Shown here piece by piece: positions 44,594 to 45,718 of a stretch of DNA of 45,718 nt (its first letter is position 1; every line of letters begins with the position of its first letter). This stretch comes from a bacterium. Its GTDB lineage: Bacteria; KSB1; UBA2214. Made by a program: the position numbers and the translations under genes. The stretch lies in contig JAKQKF010000331.1 of the NCBI GenBank assembly GCA_029560815.1, positions 1-45,718 of the forward strand. Reading direction: 5' to 3'. The notes beneath the pieces were generated by a model that saw only the letters and a program-made list of their open reading frames with translations, searched no databases and was not told where the DNA came from.

Positions 44594-44623
44594 TTGCCTT
44601 GTTTGGCTAATTTTCACTACACT
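44594..44623 (+). promoter_or_regulatory. Possible promoter for the GH5 gene
   Basis: TTGCCT (44594-44599), 18 nt, TACACT (44618-44623). It ends 26 nt before the start codon, so a short leader carrying the AAGGAG site. Confidence 0.35.
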
Positions 44624-44649
44624 AACCCAAGACAAAGGAGTGAGATTCC

Positions 44650-45717
44650 ATGAAAAACCTGAAAAGCATTACGCTCCTCGCACTGTTGTTCAGTTTTTCG
44701 GCCCTCATCGCTCAGGAGGCCCGTCCGTGGTTCCAGGATGCTCCTCCCCAATTCAGAAAGCCCAATCCGAAAGCCAAAGTGCTTCCACTCATCAGAGTCC
44801 AGGGCAACAAGTTCGTCGATCCCCAGGGCAGCACGGTGCTCTTCCGCGGCGTCGCCATCTCCGACCCGGACAAGGTGGAGCGCCAGAGCCACTGGGGCAA
44901 GGCTCATTTCGAGAAGGTGAAGGAGCTGAATCCCAACGTCGTCCGTATTCCGGTCCACCCGATTGCCTGGCGGGAGCGCACGCCGGAGAAGTATATCAAG
45001 CTGCTCGACGAAGCGGTTGAATGGTGCACTGATCTGGGGATGTATGTGATGATCGACTGGCATTCCATCGGCAACCTCCAGACGGAAGTCTTTCAGGATC
45101 CGATGTATATTACCTCCAAAGCGGAGACCTATGAGTTCTGGCGCAAGATCTCCCGCCACTTTGCTGGCCACAACACCGTCGCCTTTTACGAGCTTTTCAA
45201 TGAGCCCACCACCTACCGTGGTCAGCTCGGGCCATGCTCATGGGCCGACTGGAAAAAGCTCAACGAGACCATGATCACCATCATCCGCGCTCACGACCAG
45301 GAGACCATTCCCCTCGTCGCCGGGTTCGACTGGGCGTATGATCTGACCCCGCTGCGCGAGGAGCCTGTCGCTGCAGAGGGCATCGGCTACGTCACACACC
45401 CCTATCCTTTCAAGCGTTCAGAGCCCTGGCCGCCCAAGTGGGAGGAGGCGTTCGGTTTTGCGTCGGGCCAGTACCCGATCGTGGCAACTGAATTCGGTTA
45501 TTTTGAAAATCCGAACATCAAGGGAGATAATCCAGGGCATTACGGTGACGAGATCATCGGCTATCTGGAGGGCAAGGGGATCAGCTGGGTGGTCTGGGTT
45601 TTTGACCCCGAATGGGGCCCGAGCCTGCTCAGGAACTGGAATTACGAGCTCACCACCGGCGGCGAGTATTTCAAAAAAGCGGTGCAGGGCCGGCTCGAGG
45701 TACAGGCCCGCAAGTGA
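44650..45717 (+). CDS. Secreted glycoside hydrolase family 5 (cellulase-like)
   Basis: A 355-residue exported glycosidase. The signal peptide is MKNLKSITLLALLFSFSALIAQ. The (beta/alpha)8 family marks are VLFRGVAI, VVRIPVHP, MIDWHS, the acid/base FYELFNEP (E185) and the nucleophile in IVATEFGY (E281). GH5 enzymes cut beta-glucans, mannans or related chains; the sugar cannot be told. There is no separate binding module and no FlgD-like tail. ATG 44650 follows AAGGAG. The stop codon ends one base before the window edge. It is divergent from the ammonia-lyase gene. Confidence 0.93.
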   Translation: MKNLKSITLLALLFSFSALIAQEARPWFQDAPPQFRKPNPKAKVLPLIRVQGNKFVDPQGSTVLFRGVAISDPDKVERQSHWGKAHFEKVKELNPNVVRIPVHPIAWRERTPEKYIKLLDEAVEWCTDLGMYVMIDWHSIGNLQTEVFQDPMYITSKAETYEFWRKISRHFAGHNTVAFYELFNEPTTYRGQLGPCSWADWKKLNETMITIIRAHDQETIPLVAGFDWAYDLTPLREEPVAAEGIGYVTHPYPFKRSEPWPPKWEEAFGFASGQYPIVATEFGYFENPNIKGDNPGHYGDEIIGYLEGKGISWVVWVFDPEWGPSLLRNWNYELTTGGEYFKKAVQGRLEVQARK

Positions 45718-45718
45718 C

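Larger units (their letters stand above)
44286..44649. other. Divergent gap between ammonia-lyase and GH5 genes
   Basis: A 364-nt gap. It holds a good minus-strand promoter (44524-44552) that gives the lyase gene a leader of about 230 nt, a weaker plus-strand promoter for GH5 (44594-44623) and a short hairpin (arms CGCCG) near 44320. Overlapping plus-strand open frames here do not resemble known proteins. Confidence 0.6.

Noticed and set aside
1..45718. CRISPR array, tRNA, rRNA, prophage or attachment sites
   Set aside because: No spaced direct repeats, cloverleaf sequences, rRNA segments or phage genes were seen on either strand.

Overview
The window is 45.7 kb of GC-rich bacterial chromosome carrying about 32 protein genes. 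I see no rRNA, tRNA, CRISPR array, intact insertion sequence or prophage. Several features point to a Gram-negative, double-membraned bacterium of the Fibrobacteres-Chlorobi-Bacteroidetes (FCB) type, perhaps a KSB1/Calditrichota/Zixibacteria-like lineage: a secreted protein ending in a FlgD-like/type-IX-style C-terminal domain, Lol lipoprotein-release genes, several lipoprotein signals, predicted outer-membrane barrels, an AgmX/TonB-like protein with TPR partners, a CdaR-like YbbR protein and a prfB with a programmed frameshift. The lineage is inference; the genes themselves are seen directly.

Layout. Positions 1-2.4 kb hold a partial nitroreductase and an MsbA-type ABC exporter (minus strand). 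Positions 2.6-6.0 kb hold a DUF1684 lipoprotein, a ChbG/YdjC-type deacetylase and a P1/DmpA self-cleaving aminopeptidase. Positions 6.0-8.7 kb are a compact polyamine operon: pyruvoyl arginine decarboxylase, deoxyhypusine-synthase-like enzyme and agmatinase. Positions 8.8-12.4 kb hold uvrA and a downstream predicted outer-membrane protein. Positions 12.6-20.5 kb are a tight minus-strand operon of six genes: barrel plus coiled coil, TPR, large TPR, small secreted protein, AgmX/TonB-like protein and ECF-type S component. It looks like an envelope-spanning assembly and is the best candidate here for an undescribed system. Positions 20.6-25.2 kb hold a von Willebrand A membrane protein, tsaD, a YbbR/CdaR-like gene and a small zinc-ribbon gene.

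From 25.4 to 31.3 kb the plus strand carries a sugar-phosphate nucleotidylyltransferase, the GEVED/FlgD-like secreted protein, a 5'-nucleotidase lipoprotein and an M48 metalloprotease lipoprotein, separated by clear terminators and promoters. From 31.4 to 40.0 kb the minus strand carries clpC and the housekeeping run prfB-alr-lysS-lolC-lolD. The window ends with hrpB (plus), an orphan aromatic/histidine ammonia-lyase (minus) and a secreted GH5 glycosidase (plus).

Regulation. Several intergenic gaps carry sigma-70-like boxes with exact 17-nt spacing. Three carry sigma-54-like -24/-12 sequences that match imperfectly. Two or three palindromes have a GTAG or GGAG head, as in REP elements. All promoter calls were made by eye.
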